Positions 1-12,091 of a stretch of DNA of 64,000 nucleotides are shown here, piece by piece. The stretch lies in assembly GCA_905250885.1 (NCBI GenBank), contig CAJNOQ010000022.1, positions 43,698-107,697 on the forward strand. The letters run 5' to 3'. A program made the translations under genes and the position numbers. Within the stretch, counting starts at the first letter, position 1. Each line of letters opens with the position of its first letter. This DNA is from Didymodactylos carnosus. Lineage: Eukaryota; Rotifera; Eurotatoria; Philodinida; Philodinidae. Under the pieces are notes generated by a model. That model worked only from the letters and a program-made list of their open reading frames with translations. It ran no database searches and was not told where the DNA came from.

Positions 1-120
1 CGAGTGTAGTGAAGAGTTATATTGTCCGGATAATTAAGATGAACTAGACGTCTTCTTAATATATGACAAATTGTAAAATTAGCGTAAGTTTTTTTCAATT
101 ACTATTCTATGTACTTCTAG

Positions 121-990
121 AAAACGTTTCACACAAGTAACATTCTTACACTGTTTTCATCATTCAACGATGTTAATTATTTGGTGGATCGTTATGACTT
201 GGATTCCCGGTGGTCAATCTTGGTTCGGACCAACATTAAATTGTCTCGTTCATGTTATGATGTATGCATATTATGGTTTATCGGTAATACCATCATTACG
301 TGACAAATTGTGGTGGAAAAAATACATTACTCTTTCTCAACTGGTAAGAGATATCATTTGGAAACATAAGAATTTCAGCTGTTAGGATGTAGAAAATAGA
401 ATTTACAAATATTTTGGAATGAAGTAGTAAATAATTACTTCTGTTAACAATTTTTCTCCTTTTTCCACATGTAGACTTTATTTTTATTTTTATTTAGATT
501 CAATTTGGCTTCATATTTACTCATACGATGCAAGGTATTTCTTGATTTATAGACATAATCTAAATCTCATAAAATAATAAAAAATGATTGAATGAGATTT
601 ATGACTTTTTAACGATTGTTCTCACATATTGTCTCTTTGCAGGAATAATTGGTGGATGTGAATATCCTTTATGGTAAGCTTTGATTTTGCTTTTTTTTAA
701 TATAAGGTTTGACTTGTAATCAACGAGCATCAATGTCTAATTTACTTTTTAGGGGCCAATGGTTATTGGGCGGATATATGATTATAATGCTCATTCTATT
801 TATTAACTTTTACATTCAAGAATATATCACACGTTCCAATGAGCGTAAACGTTCAAAATTACAATCAAAAACCGATGATGATCAAAAAACAACTAGTCGA
901 CAGAAAAATGGTTATGGTGCTGCGTCTTCTTCAACACAAGTGAAAAAACAAAACGGTGTTATTGACTATCAGCATGGTCATCGTGAATAG
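121..990 (+). CDS. ELOVL-type very-long-chain fatty acid elongase, 3' part (5' end outside window)
   Basis: This is the C-terminal part of an ER membrane 3-ketoacyl-CoA synthase of the ELO family, which condenses malonyl-CoA with long-chain acyl-CoA. Exons read as 121-343, 498-534, 643-673 and 753-990, all with GT/AG borders and a continuous frame. The family histidine box HxxHH is visible as HCFHH at 149-163. It is followed by the typical NxxVHxxMYxYYGL region (LNCLVHVMMYAYYGL), the LWWKKY motif and a final membrane segment (LLGGYMIIMLILFINFY). The tail is hydrophilic and ends YQHGHRE; I see no clear KKxx retrieval signal. The first half of the protein, with its first membrane helices, is not in the window. 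The bases before 121 contain stops in frame, so 121 is taken as an acceptor. Family assignment is firm; the paralogue number cannot be given. Confidence 0.85.
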
Positions 991-3700
991 AACACATATT
1001 TCTTTTGTCTGATGACTTCGTTTTTCTCCCACATTTTACGTAGATAAATCAAAAATTATTTTTGTAATTCTCATTGTCCGGTGAACAGTAGATTCTTGAG
1101 TCGCTTATTGTTTCCTTTGTACAATCTTGTATCTTATAAATTTTACCTAAGAGTCGTATGATTAAAAAAAAGCAAATATAAAAATACCACAGAAAAAGTC
1201 AGAACAGAATCTTGTATTTCCACTTGTGTTTACGTATCTTTTTCAAACAAACAAGCCTATCAAAATTAGGTCCTATTTGTCGATACTTATTTTTCTATAC
1301 AACGAAAACAAGAGAAAATGTGAAAAGACGTTTTAGTGATTAGATCACTTTCTATTTGTTTATGTGTGCAAATAACATTCATCTAATTAAAATGAGATTA
1401 TTTTTTTTCTCTCACTTCAGAATGAATATGTGTGCAGCCAATACTTGACTTCTTTTTTCTTTTCACACTCATTTATGACAACTTCACGTATTTTTGTTGC
1501 TTCATTGTGTGATTTTGCAAGATTTTTATAATAATTATTTTTTTTTGATATTTTTTATATTCGATTACAATTAATTTCGTTCTACTGCTTACAAATTTGT
1601 TTAAGTTTTCCTTATTTTCATCATCCTTTTAGTTATTTTCGTTTTTCTTTATTTTCCAGTTATTTTAAACACATGTACAACAAAAAAATATCATAATACA
1701 AGTCATAATAAACTGACACATATAGTTTACGTTGTAAGAAGATATGTACGGATCTAATGTAGCTAGTATGCATAAGATATAAAGTATCCAAATCATCATA
1801 TCTCTTTCGCTTGGACGCAGTTTTCTACACGCATTTTTGATAGATTTAATATCTTGAAGACTTCTTTGTCACATACGAATACATTTATAATGTCCTCGTT
1901 TTCCTTCCATTTTCTGTTGGCCCTACTCAGTTGCTACTTCTCATTTCTTATGTTAACGAGAAGCATCACCTACGACCATCGTCGATAAACGAATGTTTTA
2001 TCTTCAAGCGATTTATGACAATAGTAGCGATCAGAGGTGACTACAGTGTCGTCAATAGATCATCGCCAAACTGTATGTTTGGGTAATTCTAGATAGTATT
2101 TTTTTATTTTCACAGTATTTCGAGCGCACCTGAATCATTTTTACTCGGGAAAAGACGATACTTCACAAGTGGACAGATCTAACGATGCAGAAGTCTTGTT
2201 CAATAAAATTGATTAGTACTCATCAATTTTCAGAGAGCTTCTATCAAGTGAACATCTCTCATTTCCGGTTTGTACAGTCCGGTAAAATGCCAGAAGGAAA
2301 GTAAAATAACTTTTTCAAACGACAAAGTTTCACCTTTCTTATTAAAGATTATACTATCTTATAGAGAATTTCGAGCTCTCTCTGACTTGTAAATTGCTAG
2401 TCCTCCAGACATATCCTTGACTGGTTAATTAGTAATTGCGACAAGAAAAGAAAACAGTCGTGTTTTCCGTTTGTCTTGTTTGAGGTAATAGTCCATGCAA
2501 ATCGTAGAGGATAGACAGGAGTTAGCTTTCACTGCCGTTTATAAGCCGATGTTGATGACATGCTAAACGGCAGAGTGGTTCAGTAACATGAACTCGATCA
2601 TATATGTAAAAATCGGACAAAAAAGTGTATTTTCACCGTTTCCTGTGCAGAAGATAACCACTCCTGTTTTTTGAACGGACTTTTGTCCATTGAAATTGAA
2701 AGAAAACTTAAACTAGAACCTTATTTGGCAATCAACTGATAAAAACGTTCAACTTTTCGTAAGCATTGTACAATTCTCTTTAAGCTATGCCAAATGTTTT
2801 TTACCCTATGTCACAGCTATAGCGCGAGTCCAAGTTAAACTTTTAGTATATTCGATCTTTTAAAAATGAGCCAAGAGTAAACTTAGTCACGCACACTTCT
2901 ATATCAGCAGTTCATCCGATCAATATGGTTCTTTCACACTTTATGTTCAATATATTGTGTATATGTGTCCTTTCAGCAGACAAATATTAACTAATCTGTA
3001 GTTGTTGAGATATTTTGGAAACAGTCGATTTTTTCTATCTTATGACTAATACACACACACAATAGATAATTAAATGAAGATAGACTGATAAGCATCAAAC
3101 AGGAGCTTGTATGATTCATAACATAATGATGCCATCGAAGCATCGACGTTAACAAAACCTTATTATAATATTAGATTCAATTGCGTTCGTCGTATTGAGA
3201 AAGAACATTTCTCAAAAATACAGTTTGATCAGTTAAACTTAAACTAAAGTACTGCATCAAATCGAGAGACAGGGACCGATCTACCAAGATCTTGTTTTTA
3301 AAAACAATCCATCTGACGTTTTAATAGTAAATAGTCACAGTTTTATCTCAATACAATTAATAGTATATCAGTATAGAATTTCTGTCGTTACAATCTCTGT
3401 ATTTTCATCAGCTGCTATTTAAACGAAAAGTTGTTACTGCTCGATTACATGACGAAAAAAACTGAAGAATTCTGACTTCTTTTGACGAATGAGTTTTCTA
3501 TCACTTAAAACAAAAGAAAGAATGTGAGTAAAAATATTTCATAAATGAGTATGATAACGAAAAAGTTCTAGTAGTATGAGAGGTGTTGCGAGAGTCGTGA
3601 AAATTGAGGCAAAAATATAACAATGCCTTAATAGCTTAAAATTAAACCGATTAAATTCATAAAAAGAAATGATATGTTCATCAATGATCTGAAAAAAATG
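991..3700. other. Intergenic, no gene recognised
   Basis: AT-rich stretch downstream of the elongase. I see no exon with coding character and no clear repeat. A short perfect 10-bp inverted repeat lies at about 2531-2573 (CTGCCGTTTA and its complement, roughly 22 bp apart), too short to interpret. Confidence 0.4.
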
Positions 3701-3728
3701 CTAAAGAATTTAGTACCTCGTTAGTCAA

Positions 3729-3816
3729 ATGAAGATTTTAAACTTGCACTCAAAGAAATTTCTAACGGCGATGATTTTAGTGCTACTGCCAAGAAATACA
3801 ATATTCCAATATAAAC
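3729..3816 (+). pseudogene. Fragment resembling a Psq-type helix-turn-helix of a transposase
   Basis: The reading frame starting at the ATG at 3729 is not the informative one. The next frame reads EDFKLALKEISNGDDFSATA, then KKYNIP, and stops. This pattern (basic/hydrophobic helix, a spaced turn, then AKKYxIP) resembles the Psq-type helix-turn-helix found at the N-terminus of pogo-like transposases and some transcription factors. It breaks off at a TAA straight after the recognition-helix-like part. A second exon-like stretch at 4609-4677 (acidic, TESDDEETEIIIETIAEHL) lies between good splice signals and could belong with it. No complete gene can be assembled, so a decayed element is the best guess. 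Confidence 0.25.
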
Positions 3817-5004
3817 GTTACATTTCCATCATTCTTTACAAGCATTTATTTCATGGCGCTGAATATTCCAGTCATTTTGCAGACCTTGAAGAAATTTATA
3901 TGGTTAGTGTTGTAACTTACTCCAGGTACGTTTATAAATGAATATTTCTTCAGGTTTTAAAATTGTTTTTTGTTTATGATTGGAGAGAAACGGTGGCACC
4001 CAAAGAAATAAATCACTTTAAAATGGAAAATCAGGAATTCAGTGGTATTATTCTTTTATAACACATCATTCAGAACGGAAAACAGTTGTAACTACTCCTT
4101 TTACATCAAAGTATGCGAAGATTACAATGATAACAATCAAGAAATTTTTTAAATTATTAGAAAATATACTCGTTAACAATAATTTGATGGGCTAGATCCT
4201 CACAGATTATTTGAATTGCGATGTGTTCGGTTTTAGTAGTAGAACGGATAGAAAAAAAGGTATTGAAATTAATCCAACACCGGACAAGTAGTGGTAAGCT
4301 CACTTTTCCGCCTCCCATATTTTCATATGGTTAGATTCAGCATCGAGTTCTAAACAAAATCGTCGTCTCAGAAAAGCTCCCTTTCATTTTTTTTCAAAAT
4401 ATTTTCAGCCCTATCTCTCAAGTCCGCAACTTCGGAATTTTTTTCTCAGAATTCTTAAAAAGTACATTTTTAAGTTTAAGTTTGTATTCTCGCGGGGTTC
4501 ATATAAAACATGCGATACGGTTTTTATCTTGAGTTTTTGAATTTTTTGCTTTTTAGCTTATTAAAATAGTTCTTTTAAACTACTTGTTTTTCTCGCTTCT
4601 CATTTAGAACACTGAAAGTGATGATGAAGAAACTGAAATAATAATTGAAACAATTGCTGAACATTTAAGTGCAAGGGTATGCCTCCATCATCCGCTTTGA
4701 CTTGGAACAGATTTTTCTTCGTTTCTAATCTAAAATGGACATTTTTTCTTGATAATTTTTTTCTTTATATTCAATCAATTTACAATTTTTGAAACAAAAT
4801 CAAAGGTTTAGTGTTGAGAATTTTTGCTAATAAAGCTTCTATATTAGATGACTTTAGTGTCAGTGTACGTTTAAGTTCTTCATACATTAATTTCTAATGT
4901 TATTTCTCTAGAGAGATTAACTTTATTTTCGTCTCAAATAAAACTAGTTTTAAAACGCTTATGTGACTACTTGATATAAACAACGCAAAAAAACAAAACT
5001 AATC

Positions 5005-6669
5005 TTATTTCCATATAGACAATGTTTGATCATATAGATTAACAATCATATGAGAATTAATCGAAAACATTTTGTATAAATAGTATAGAAATTCTTGATA
5101 ATTACTACTAATTTTTAGACTGTACAAAGTTTTCATACCATCTACTATTTGATATAATATTCTGTACTTCTCTTCTTTTTCCATATGATTGTCAACTTTG
5201 TCTAAATGTAATGACAAACATTCTAACGATAAAAAATGGGATAGAACAGTAATTAACGTGATAAATTCATAGTTAAATAACTCTAATCGACGAATTTTAT
5301 TAAATATTTGTTCAAGACCATTACATTTCACTAGACAACTATAACTAACCTTTAATTCTTTCAAATTTGGTAACAATAAAATAAATTGTTGAAAATATTT
5401 TGTATTATGAATAAAATCAACGTTCATTACTTTATTTAATTTGATATTTGATAATAATCCACTATCGGATAATTTTAACACATAACCAAATGTAAGACAA
5501 GTTAAATTCGGAAATTTTTTATTTAAAATATGCGCTATTTGAGAAAATGAAATTTGTTCATTGTGATTGGATAAATTAAGTTTTTTAACAGAATAAAATA
5601 TATGTGAATTAGGAGTATTTAATAACATATCGAATGACATTGAAAATGTTGAATTAAAATAGGGCATTGTATAAAGCACATATTCTTTTTGAGTTTCATT
5701 AATAGAAAAATAGAATTTCCATTTATCATCATCATTACTCTTCAATTTATCATAATCAATTGAAAAATAAATAATTCGTAAAAGAAGATTTAATTCTGTT
5801 AAGTTTTTTAAATGGGATAATGTATTTCGAAGGCACGATTCCGTAATTCCATGTTCTGCATAGTTCGTATAGGAAAGATGTAAACGTTTTAAATATTTCA
5901 AATTTTTAATAATCATCTCAAAAATTTCATAAGTTAAATTGTAGTTTGTCTTTAATGTAAAATCATGTAGATGAGGAAGTTTGATTTGTAATGATGAATA
6001 ATCGTATGTATCAATAATACGAATATTTCGATCATTATAATCTAAAGATTTTTGGTTGAATTTGACATTTAAACGTTTTAGAACTGGTAGATTATCAAAT
6101 AGAAGCAGAAGATCAATAATTGTATCTAAACGTAATGTTAAATTTTGAATAAAACATTTTTGAATTTCATTATGACGAAAATGAATGCCTACATTACCAA
6201 TAAGTATACAACTGTTCAAATGTGTCTTTTTATTAAACAGTGAGTCTCCTAATACACGTGGTACTTTAGTTCCATCATATTCAATCGTTAAACAATGTAA
6301 TTGAGCTAAATATATGTCAAAATAGTATTTTAATGAATGAACGTTGACTACATACAATTGTAACGACGTTACATTGGGTAATAGTTCACAGAAGTGGTGT
6401 TGTTTCATGATTTCCAGCTGACCACAAGAAATTTGATCACTTAATTTCAATGAAAACATGTCTCTACCCATTTTTGGAAAAATATCATTACACATATAAT
6501 TGAATATTTTCAATGGTAAATGACAAACATCCTCAAAATAATGTTTCTCAATCAACAAATTATTGATACGTTCACTTAAGTCAAAAAAGGACAAAATAAT
6601 TTCTGTTGATTTCAAATACCCAAATATTTCTAATATTGCCAAATCGGGTAAATCTTCTAAACAAGACAT
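5005..6669 (-). CDS. F-box / leucine-rich-repeat-like protein
   Basis: Single-exon ORF of 554 residues starting at ATG 6669. The N-terminus (LEDLPDLAILEIFGYLKSTE) matches the F-box consensus (LPxEiLxxIFxYLxxxd), the module that binds Skp1 in SCF ubiquitin ligases. The rest has irregularly spaced leucine-rich segments (for example LKRLNVKF, LKRLHLSY, LTELNLLL, VKKLNLSN and LKELKVSY) of the kind that form a substrate-binding solenoid. No transmembrane segment or signal peptide is seen. By family it would act as a substrate receptor for ubiquitylation, but the substrate is unknown. It is intronless while its neighbours are intron-rich, which is common for large F-box families in small invertebrates. 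The frame has no breaks, so it is probably functional. Confidence 0.75.
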   Translation of the reverse strand: MSCLEDLPDLAILEIFGYLKSTEIILSFFDLSERINNLLIEKHYFEDVCHLPLKIFNYMCNDIFPKMGRDMFSLKLSDQISCGQLEIMKQHHFCELLPNVTSLQLYVVNVHSLKYYFDIYLAQLHCLTIEYDGTKVPRVLGDSLFNKKTHLNSCILIGNVGIHFRHNEIQKCFIQNLTLRLDTIIDLLLLFDNLPVLKRLNVKFNQKSLDYNDRNIRIIDTYDYSSLQIKLPHLHDFTLKTNYNLTYEIFEMIIKNLKYLKRLHLSYTNYAEHGITESCLRNTLSHLKNLTELNLLLRIIYFSIDYDKLKSNDDDKWKFYFSINETQKEYVLYTMPYFNSTFSMSFDMLLNTPNSHIFYSVKKLNLSNHNEQISFSQIAHILNKKFPNLTCLTFGYVLKLSDSGLLSNIKLNKVMNVDFIHNTKYFQQFILLLPNLKELKVSYSCLVKCNGLEQIFNKIRRLELFNYEFITLITVLSHFLSLECLSLHLDKVDNHMEKEEKYRILYQIVDGMKTLYSLKISSNYQEFLYYLYKMFSINSHMIVNLYDQTLSIWK

Positions 6670-7980
6670 GTTGTCGTATATAATGAGATATTCACATCAT
6701 TTCATGTTAGGAGCGTACCAATGGTGAGACATTCTTTATGTTAGTTTTTCTACAAAAAACATAGCCAGATAATGACAAATAATCGAACTATGACAGATTT
6801 ATCAAGAAGTACCCCACTTTCTTTTAGATTTTTTGAGTAAAAACTGTAATTTTAGGATGACTTCGAGAATCTTAACTACTATTACGACCATTTACATGAA
6901 CTAAAGGTAACTAGCGGCTTTATCTCGATCTGTTTTCTCGATATTATGGTAAAAGTTATTTTTAATGTCCGTGAACTAAGAAATATGCTTCACAGCATAC
7001 TCTGAATATCATCCTACTTTTTTTAAAATGGTTTTTGATATAAAAAACAAATGAATAAACATGATATTTATCGTAGTCGTACGCCATCTGTCATTTCACT
7101 GCAATATGCTCTACATTTACAATGAATATTATCCTAGTGGACGTACTTGATTCAAATACTTGATTATTTGATAGATATTTAGAGAAAATTAGCAAATAAT
7201 TTCAGAATTATTCACCTGCCATGCACTTTTACAATGACTTCGCTAAGATTGCAATGCTTGTTTTCTTTTGTAAACGAAGCACTTTGTTGAAAGCATTTAT
7301 CAAGTGAAAAATCAAGTGCTTGTACGTAAATTCTTCGGAAGAACTTCGAAATAAGAGACATTATCGGCTTCATTACGTAAGCAAATCCAAGTTCTATCAC
7401 TTTTTTATTTTAGACAATGATTTTTTTACATTGTGCACATGAAAGATGTATGCGTATATTCGTAATATTCGGAAGAAAACCGTACCGACTTTTTTTCTAT
7501 GATGATCCCTTTCATTTTTCTGATCAGCTACAAGCGAAACTGGACAAAAAATTCAACTTCTTTTCAGACTAATAAAATATATTTATCTGTTAATACATAC
7601 ACTTTGCTGTTATCGTTATATCATTGCACACAATTGAATTTGCGTGTAGTCGTACACGCATATTTTTTGAATATGCATCTATCGAAAAGCATTGTAACAA
7701 ATGCCTGCTAAACTTTCTTTTAGTAATGATGATTATTATGCTTCTAAGTTATTTTATTTATCTATTATTAATTATCGAAGTTCATGATATTCGAAGTTGT
7801 TTTTATCAAAATCATTACTACATTTAATTTTTGAACGAAATAAATAATGATTTCTTACAAAAAAAATTGAAAAAAGGAGATTTTCTTGTAGATGTTGATC
7901 TTATTTCGAGGAATCAATTGGCAGTTCAGAGTTTTATGGAAATGTGTCCTTTACGAGAAAACCATGTATTTTCGTTTTGG
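6670..7980. other. Intergenic with one isolated exon-like segment
   Basis: Upstream of the F-box gene. A short segment at about 6856-6907 (DDFENLNYYYDHLHELK) is flanked by an AG acceptor and a GTAACT donor on the plus strand, but no partner exons were found. Otherwise nothing recognisable. Confidence 0.3.
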
Positions 7981-7994
7981 ATATTGTCTTACTG

Positions 7995-8515
7995 GTTGTA
8001 ACGCATTAATACCTATCGTGTTACACCGAGTTCCATTTTCTTATCTCATTGCAATGAGATAGAAAAGAATAATGCATTGTAATCTATTAGATCTTAACTC
8101 GTTATAATATGATATGCATTATCTAATGAGTTATAATGCTATAAAAGATTTTTCCAAATTTATGGCATTATAATTAGATAAAATATCTAAGGTATTATAA
8201 CGCATTATATTGAAGTGGAAAGTTCAAATGCGTTATAATAGATTAGAATCTAACGTATTATAAGGCGGTAGACAAATCTAATTGCGTTGTAACGAGATAA
8301 AAAATTGAAACGCATTATAATGTTATAACTTTATAGAGTTGTAATGCAATGAAAATTTTTATCCATTTACAACGCCATAAAGTCCTTAAAAATAACTTTG
8401 AACATGTTATAACATGACAAGCTACGTCTATTGCGTTGTAATAAGATAAATCTATAGCGTTCTAATGCTATAATTTAAAAAAAGCATGTTTTATAGCGTT
8501 ATAACGCTATAAATA
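7995..8515. repeat. Degenerate array of AT-rich palindromic motifs (GCGTTATAA / TTATAACGC)
   Basis: About 520 bp in which variants of GCGTTATAA, GCATTATAA and their complements recur about sixteen times at irregular spacing of roughly 20-40 bp. Several copies pair head-to-head to give palindromes. The last copy, at 8490-8513, is a perfect 24-bp palindrome centred on GTTATAAC. It does not code for protein in any frame. It may be a diverged satellite or an array of binding sites; the sequence alone cannot decide. Confidence 0.6.
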
Positions 8516-9248
8516 GAGAAAAGAAGATCCTGTGGGTGTATAGGAATCAGCATTTTTTAATATTTAATTACTTCTTGATCTCAAACACGAAGAGAAAGGA
8601 CGAGAAAAAAGCAGTTGGTTTTGTAAGCCTACTCGACCATGCAACACAAACGGTGTCATTGTTTTTGACTGTGTCAGTTATGGACTATCTCCGTCTCATC
8701 GCAGAATTTGTTTTGGATTTCGTAAGATCTTTGGGAGGGAGGTTTAAAAGTAAACGAAATAAAAAGAAAAGACAATGATAACAGAATAATAATCGAACAC
8801 AAGCTGACCGAAACAACAATGCCAAACGTCGGGTATTCAAAATACCAAAGGTAATACAACAGATGATTGATCGATCAATCAAAGGATTACCAATTTATTA
8901 TGTATTCTTATTAATGAGTATCAAACGAACAATGATATTCTAACCGAGGAACACTTTTTATCGATATTAAATGTTGTGAATTTAAGCATTAAAAATATAT
9001 TCTAAATTAAATGGTACGAGAAATCTGTATTAAAAGTATTTTTAGCATACACACACAGTCTTCGATTATCAGAATGTATGCTACCTTCGTTATATAAGAA
9101 TACATTCAACAACGGTCTTCTGTGTATCAAATAATCAATCCGTTTTTATTTTTTCATTAACATCTTAAAAGACTATTGTGACATTCCGAAGTATCACAAA
9201 TATCTAAGTATTATAACATTAAACAAAAATGAAAATAAACATATGAAT

Positions 9249-9534
9249 CTGATCGAGAAATTTTAAAGCTTCTTCTCTGAAAACCGATTGCAAATTTGAA
9301 ATAGTCGATTACATTATACGGAACAAATTTTGAGTCGATATATTTTAGAAAAAATTTCATCATATCGTTTAGTTTTTACTCTCCTCTATTAAATTTTTTT
9401 CAAAAATTTCTTAGACAAATAGAAAAAAATTCTTCAGAAACACTTCGATCCAAAACTTATTCCGTATAATGTAATCGACTATTTCAAATCTGCAATCGGT
9501 TTTAAGAGAAGAAGCTTTAAAATTTGTTGATCAG
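9249..9534. repeat. Foldback element, ~85-bp imperfect inverted arms
   Basis: The left arm from 9249 (CTGATC then AAATTTTAAAGCTTCTTCTC) is repeated as the complement ending at 9534 (GAAGAAGCTTTAAAATTTG then GATCAG). The match runs through GTCGATTACATTATACGGAA before it fades, leaving an unmatched centre of about 100 bp. Non-coding. It has the architecture of a MITE or foldback element; no clear target duplication was identified. Confidence 0.7.
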
Positions 9535-10492
9535 CTTAAATTGCTTCTTTACTAAATATAACTGTATCACTCTTATATCACGAAAATTGATCAATTTCTT
9601 ATAACTAATCATGATTTCAGAAAAATCGTCAATTAGTTGGGAAAAAATTCTGTTTAAAAATCATGATTAATCGAAGATTTTCTGCCAATTTTTGTTATAT
9701 AGGCTCTTAGATAAATCCTAAAGATGTTCATTTATTGTATGCATTTGAAGCATTGGACTATAGCTTTCACAAAAGTATTTACGAGATTTGGCTCGAATCT
9801 CACATCTAGCTCATAATAAAAGCTAAAAAAAGTAATAGATTTGATTCAATTTTAATGAATCAAATCTATGAATTGCATCAGTCCAACGATCATCTACATT
9901 TGTATCAGTCTAACCTTTATTCGCTAAATGACTCGATGGGAGGTAATCATATCTTTAATAATATGAAAATAAGCAAAAATCGCAATTCGACATAGAACAG
10001 AAAAATAAATAGAAATAACTTGATTTCTAATTTATGAACAATTCGATCTCTAAAAAATTTTTAAAATAATATTTTTTTAATAATAATAAATAATAATTTT
10101 TATTCAACTATGAACGTTAATGGTGTTTCACGCGATACTTAAGGCTAGGCTTTCAGTAAAATCTAAGGCTATTCCTCACCAACAGCCCGAAAAACTGGCA
10201 TACTTCCTATGAGTTTCTATAAATTTTCTCAATTTCCTCGCCGATATAAAAATAATCATCATAAATAGATCATAGAGACTAGGGTTGCCAACTTAGGGGG
10301 TTAAGAAATCAAAAGAAAAAACCCAAAATCAGTGTTTTTATGCTCGAAACATAGAGGAAACGGTCATAGCTTAATTTCTTTTTAATTTTTGTCCTTTTAT
10401 TCTTTTTTGTCCCGGATGGCTAATAGAAGAAACTCAACGTAAACTTAGAGGTGTTACGTCAGTATTTTTTCTAGAAGCCATCGTCCCTAGTA

Positions 10493-10780
10493 CAAATTAA
10501 AAAAAGTTAAAAGAAAAAGTGAGAAAATCAGAGAACAATTAAAAAAAACATCCGAAATCAGCAAAAATTCTAAAAAACCTTATATTCAATGCTTACTTCT
10601 TTCATTACTTCATTAAGAGCAAAAAACTTGATCGTCACGGTTTTTTGCTCTTAATGAAGTAATGAAAGAAGTAAGCATTGAATATAATATAAGGTTTTTT
10701 AGAATTTTTGCTGATTTCGGATGTTTTCTTTAATTGTTCTCTGATTTTCTCACTTTTTCTTGTAACTTTTTTTTAATTTG
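10493..10780. repeat. Near-perfect long hairpin, ~134-bp arms, 14-bp loop
   Basis: The left arm at about 10493-10626 and the right arm at about 10641-10780 are nearly exact complements. The loop at 10627-10640 reads CTTGATCGTCACGG. Only a few mismatches and small indels are seen, mostly in A/T runs. The arms have no coding potential. Transcription would give a long double-stranded RNA hairpin. Confidence 0.85.
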
Positions 10781-11577
10781 ATAAAACTCGTGAAAGATTC
10801 TGTGACGATCGTTTTTATCAATTCATCATCAATCTTCAGCTAGTTCACGCGATTTGCATGCATTTTAATGTAATGCAGTTTTCAGTACTTATTGCGAAAA
10901 AGAAGGAAATAATCAAATAAAACGAAATGCAATAAAAACTAGATGAATAAAAATTTAGGAGTAAAAATGAGGAATGATATGGTAGATTGCGCTGCTTCTT
11001 TTTCTCAAAGCAGCACCGAATGACATCTATCGTTCAATAAATGGCGTTTCTATTGATGTACTAAGTCTCCAACTGTATTCTGTTCTCTTCGTATCAAGAA
11101 ACAAAGAAAGATATTTATTGTTCATCCAAATGTATAGTTAAGTAGCCTCAGTTGTGTTTTGAATAACTTTTGATAGAAAACTGATAAAAATCTGCGGTTT
11201 TTAGTTTTGGAAAATAGACACTTGGCGCTACATTTTCATAGGCAAAACCGATATTTGAAAATTTTCCGAAGCCGGTTTTTTATAGGAGCTTTGGGAAGCC
11301 AGCTTGGATCTTTGAAACTGACTTAGCAATAGGTCAATTTTTTTTGATAGATATATAGTTCGAAGTGTCCTCTACAAAACTACATCCAAGCGACATCTTG
11401 AAAATCCATGATTCGAGAGCTCTGGACGTTTTTTCCGAAGCCTTAGCACTAGTCCACTGCTATTTGATTTGTGACTGTAAGAAGTGACTGAAAACGGAAC
11501 AAGTTCACTTTATGGGGAACTTAAGGAATCCAGATTTTGACTATTCCATCGTAAAGAGCATCACTTAAAACCTATAA

Positions 11578-12091
11578 ATTGACAAAAGAAAGTTGGCGGC
11601 AAACACCCGAAACCCAAAAAAAGTTCAATTTACTCTCAGTAGTGCCTGAGGGGGACCAAAGGCACAAATTTTGAACAAAATTTTTTTCTGCTAAATATAC
11701 ATTATTGAACTCAGTTTCGTACGTAGATTACGAATATAGTTTTGGTTTTGAATAGAAATTCTAAAAACTTCGCTCGATCCCTGAGGGCGACCAGGGCAAG
11801 AAGTTATGACGAAACAACGTTATTTCAGAAAATCACATCATTCGGTTTGGCTTTGTACGTAGGTTATGAATATCATATTTATTTTTAATAACGTTTTGTA
11901 AGCAGCTACTTTTAATTGAAAAACCTTCCTCCACTCACCCTCACTTCCTTCCCAAACTGAGTTCAATGATGTATATTTAACAGAAAAAAATTTCGTCCAA
12001 AATTTGTGCCTTTGGTCCCCCTCAGGCACTACTGAGAGTAAATTGAATTTTTTTGGGTTTCGAGTGTTTGCCGCCAAGTTTCTTTTGTCAA
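11578..12091. repeat. Foldback element, ~135-bp inverted arms
   Basis: The left arm at 11578-11716 and right arm at 11959-12091 are inverted copies. They start TTGACAAAAGAAA and include GCCTGAGGGGGACCAAAG. A few mismatches separate them. The centre at 11717-11958 is unrelated and non-coding. A 79-codon frame on the minus strand reads through the right arm but shows no family. The element abuts the dispersed repeat that starts at 12090. Confidence 0.8.

Noticed and set aside
2529-2577. Small hairpin CTGCCGTTTA...TAAACGGCAG as a microRNA
   Set aside because: Only 10 perfect pairs with a 22-base loop; such structures are frequent by chance.
7995-8515. CRISPR-like array
   Set aside because: Repeats are degenerate, in both orientations, and not separated by uniform spacers; the genome is eukaryotic.
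8536-8778. 80-codon plus-strand frame after the palindromic array
   Set aside because: Overlaps two equally long minus-strand frames and shows no family; typical of chance in AT-rich DNA.
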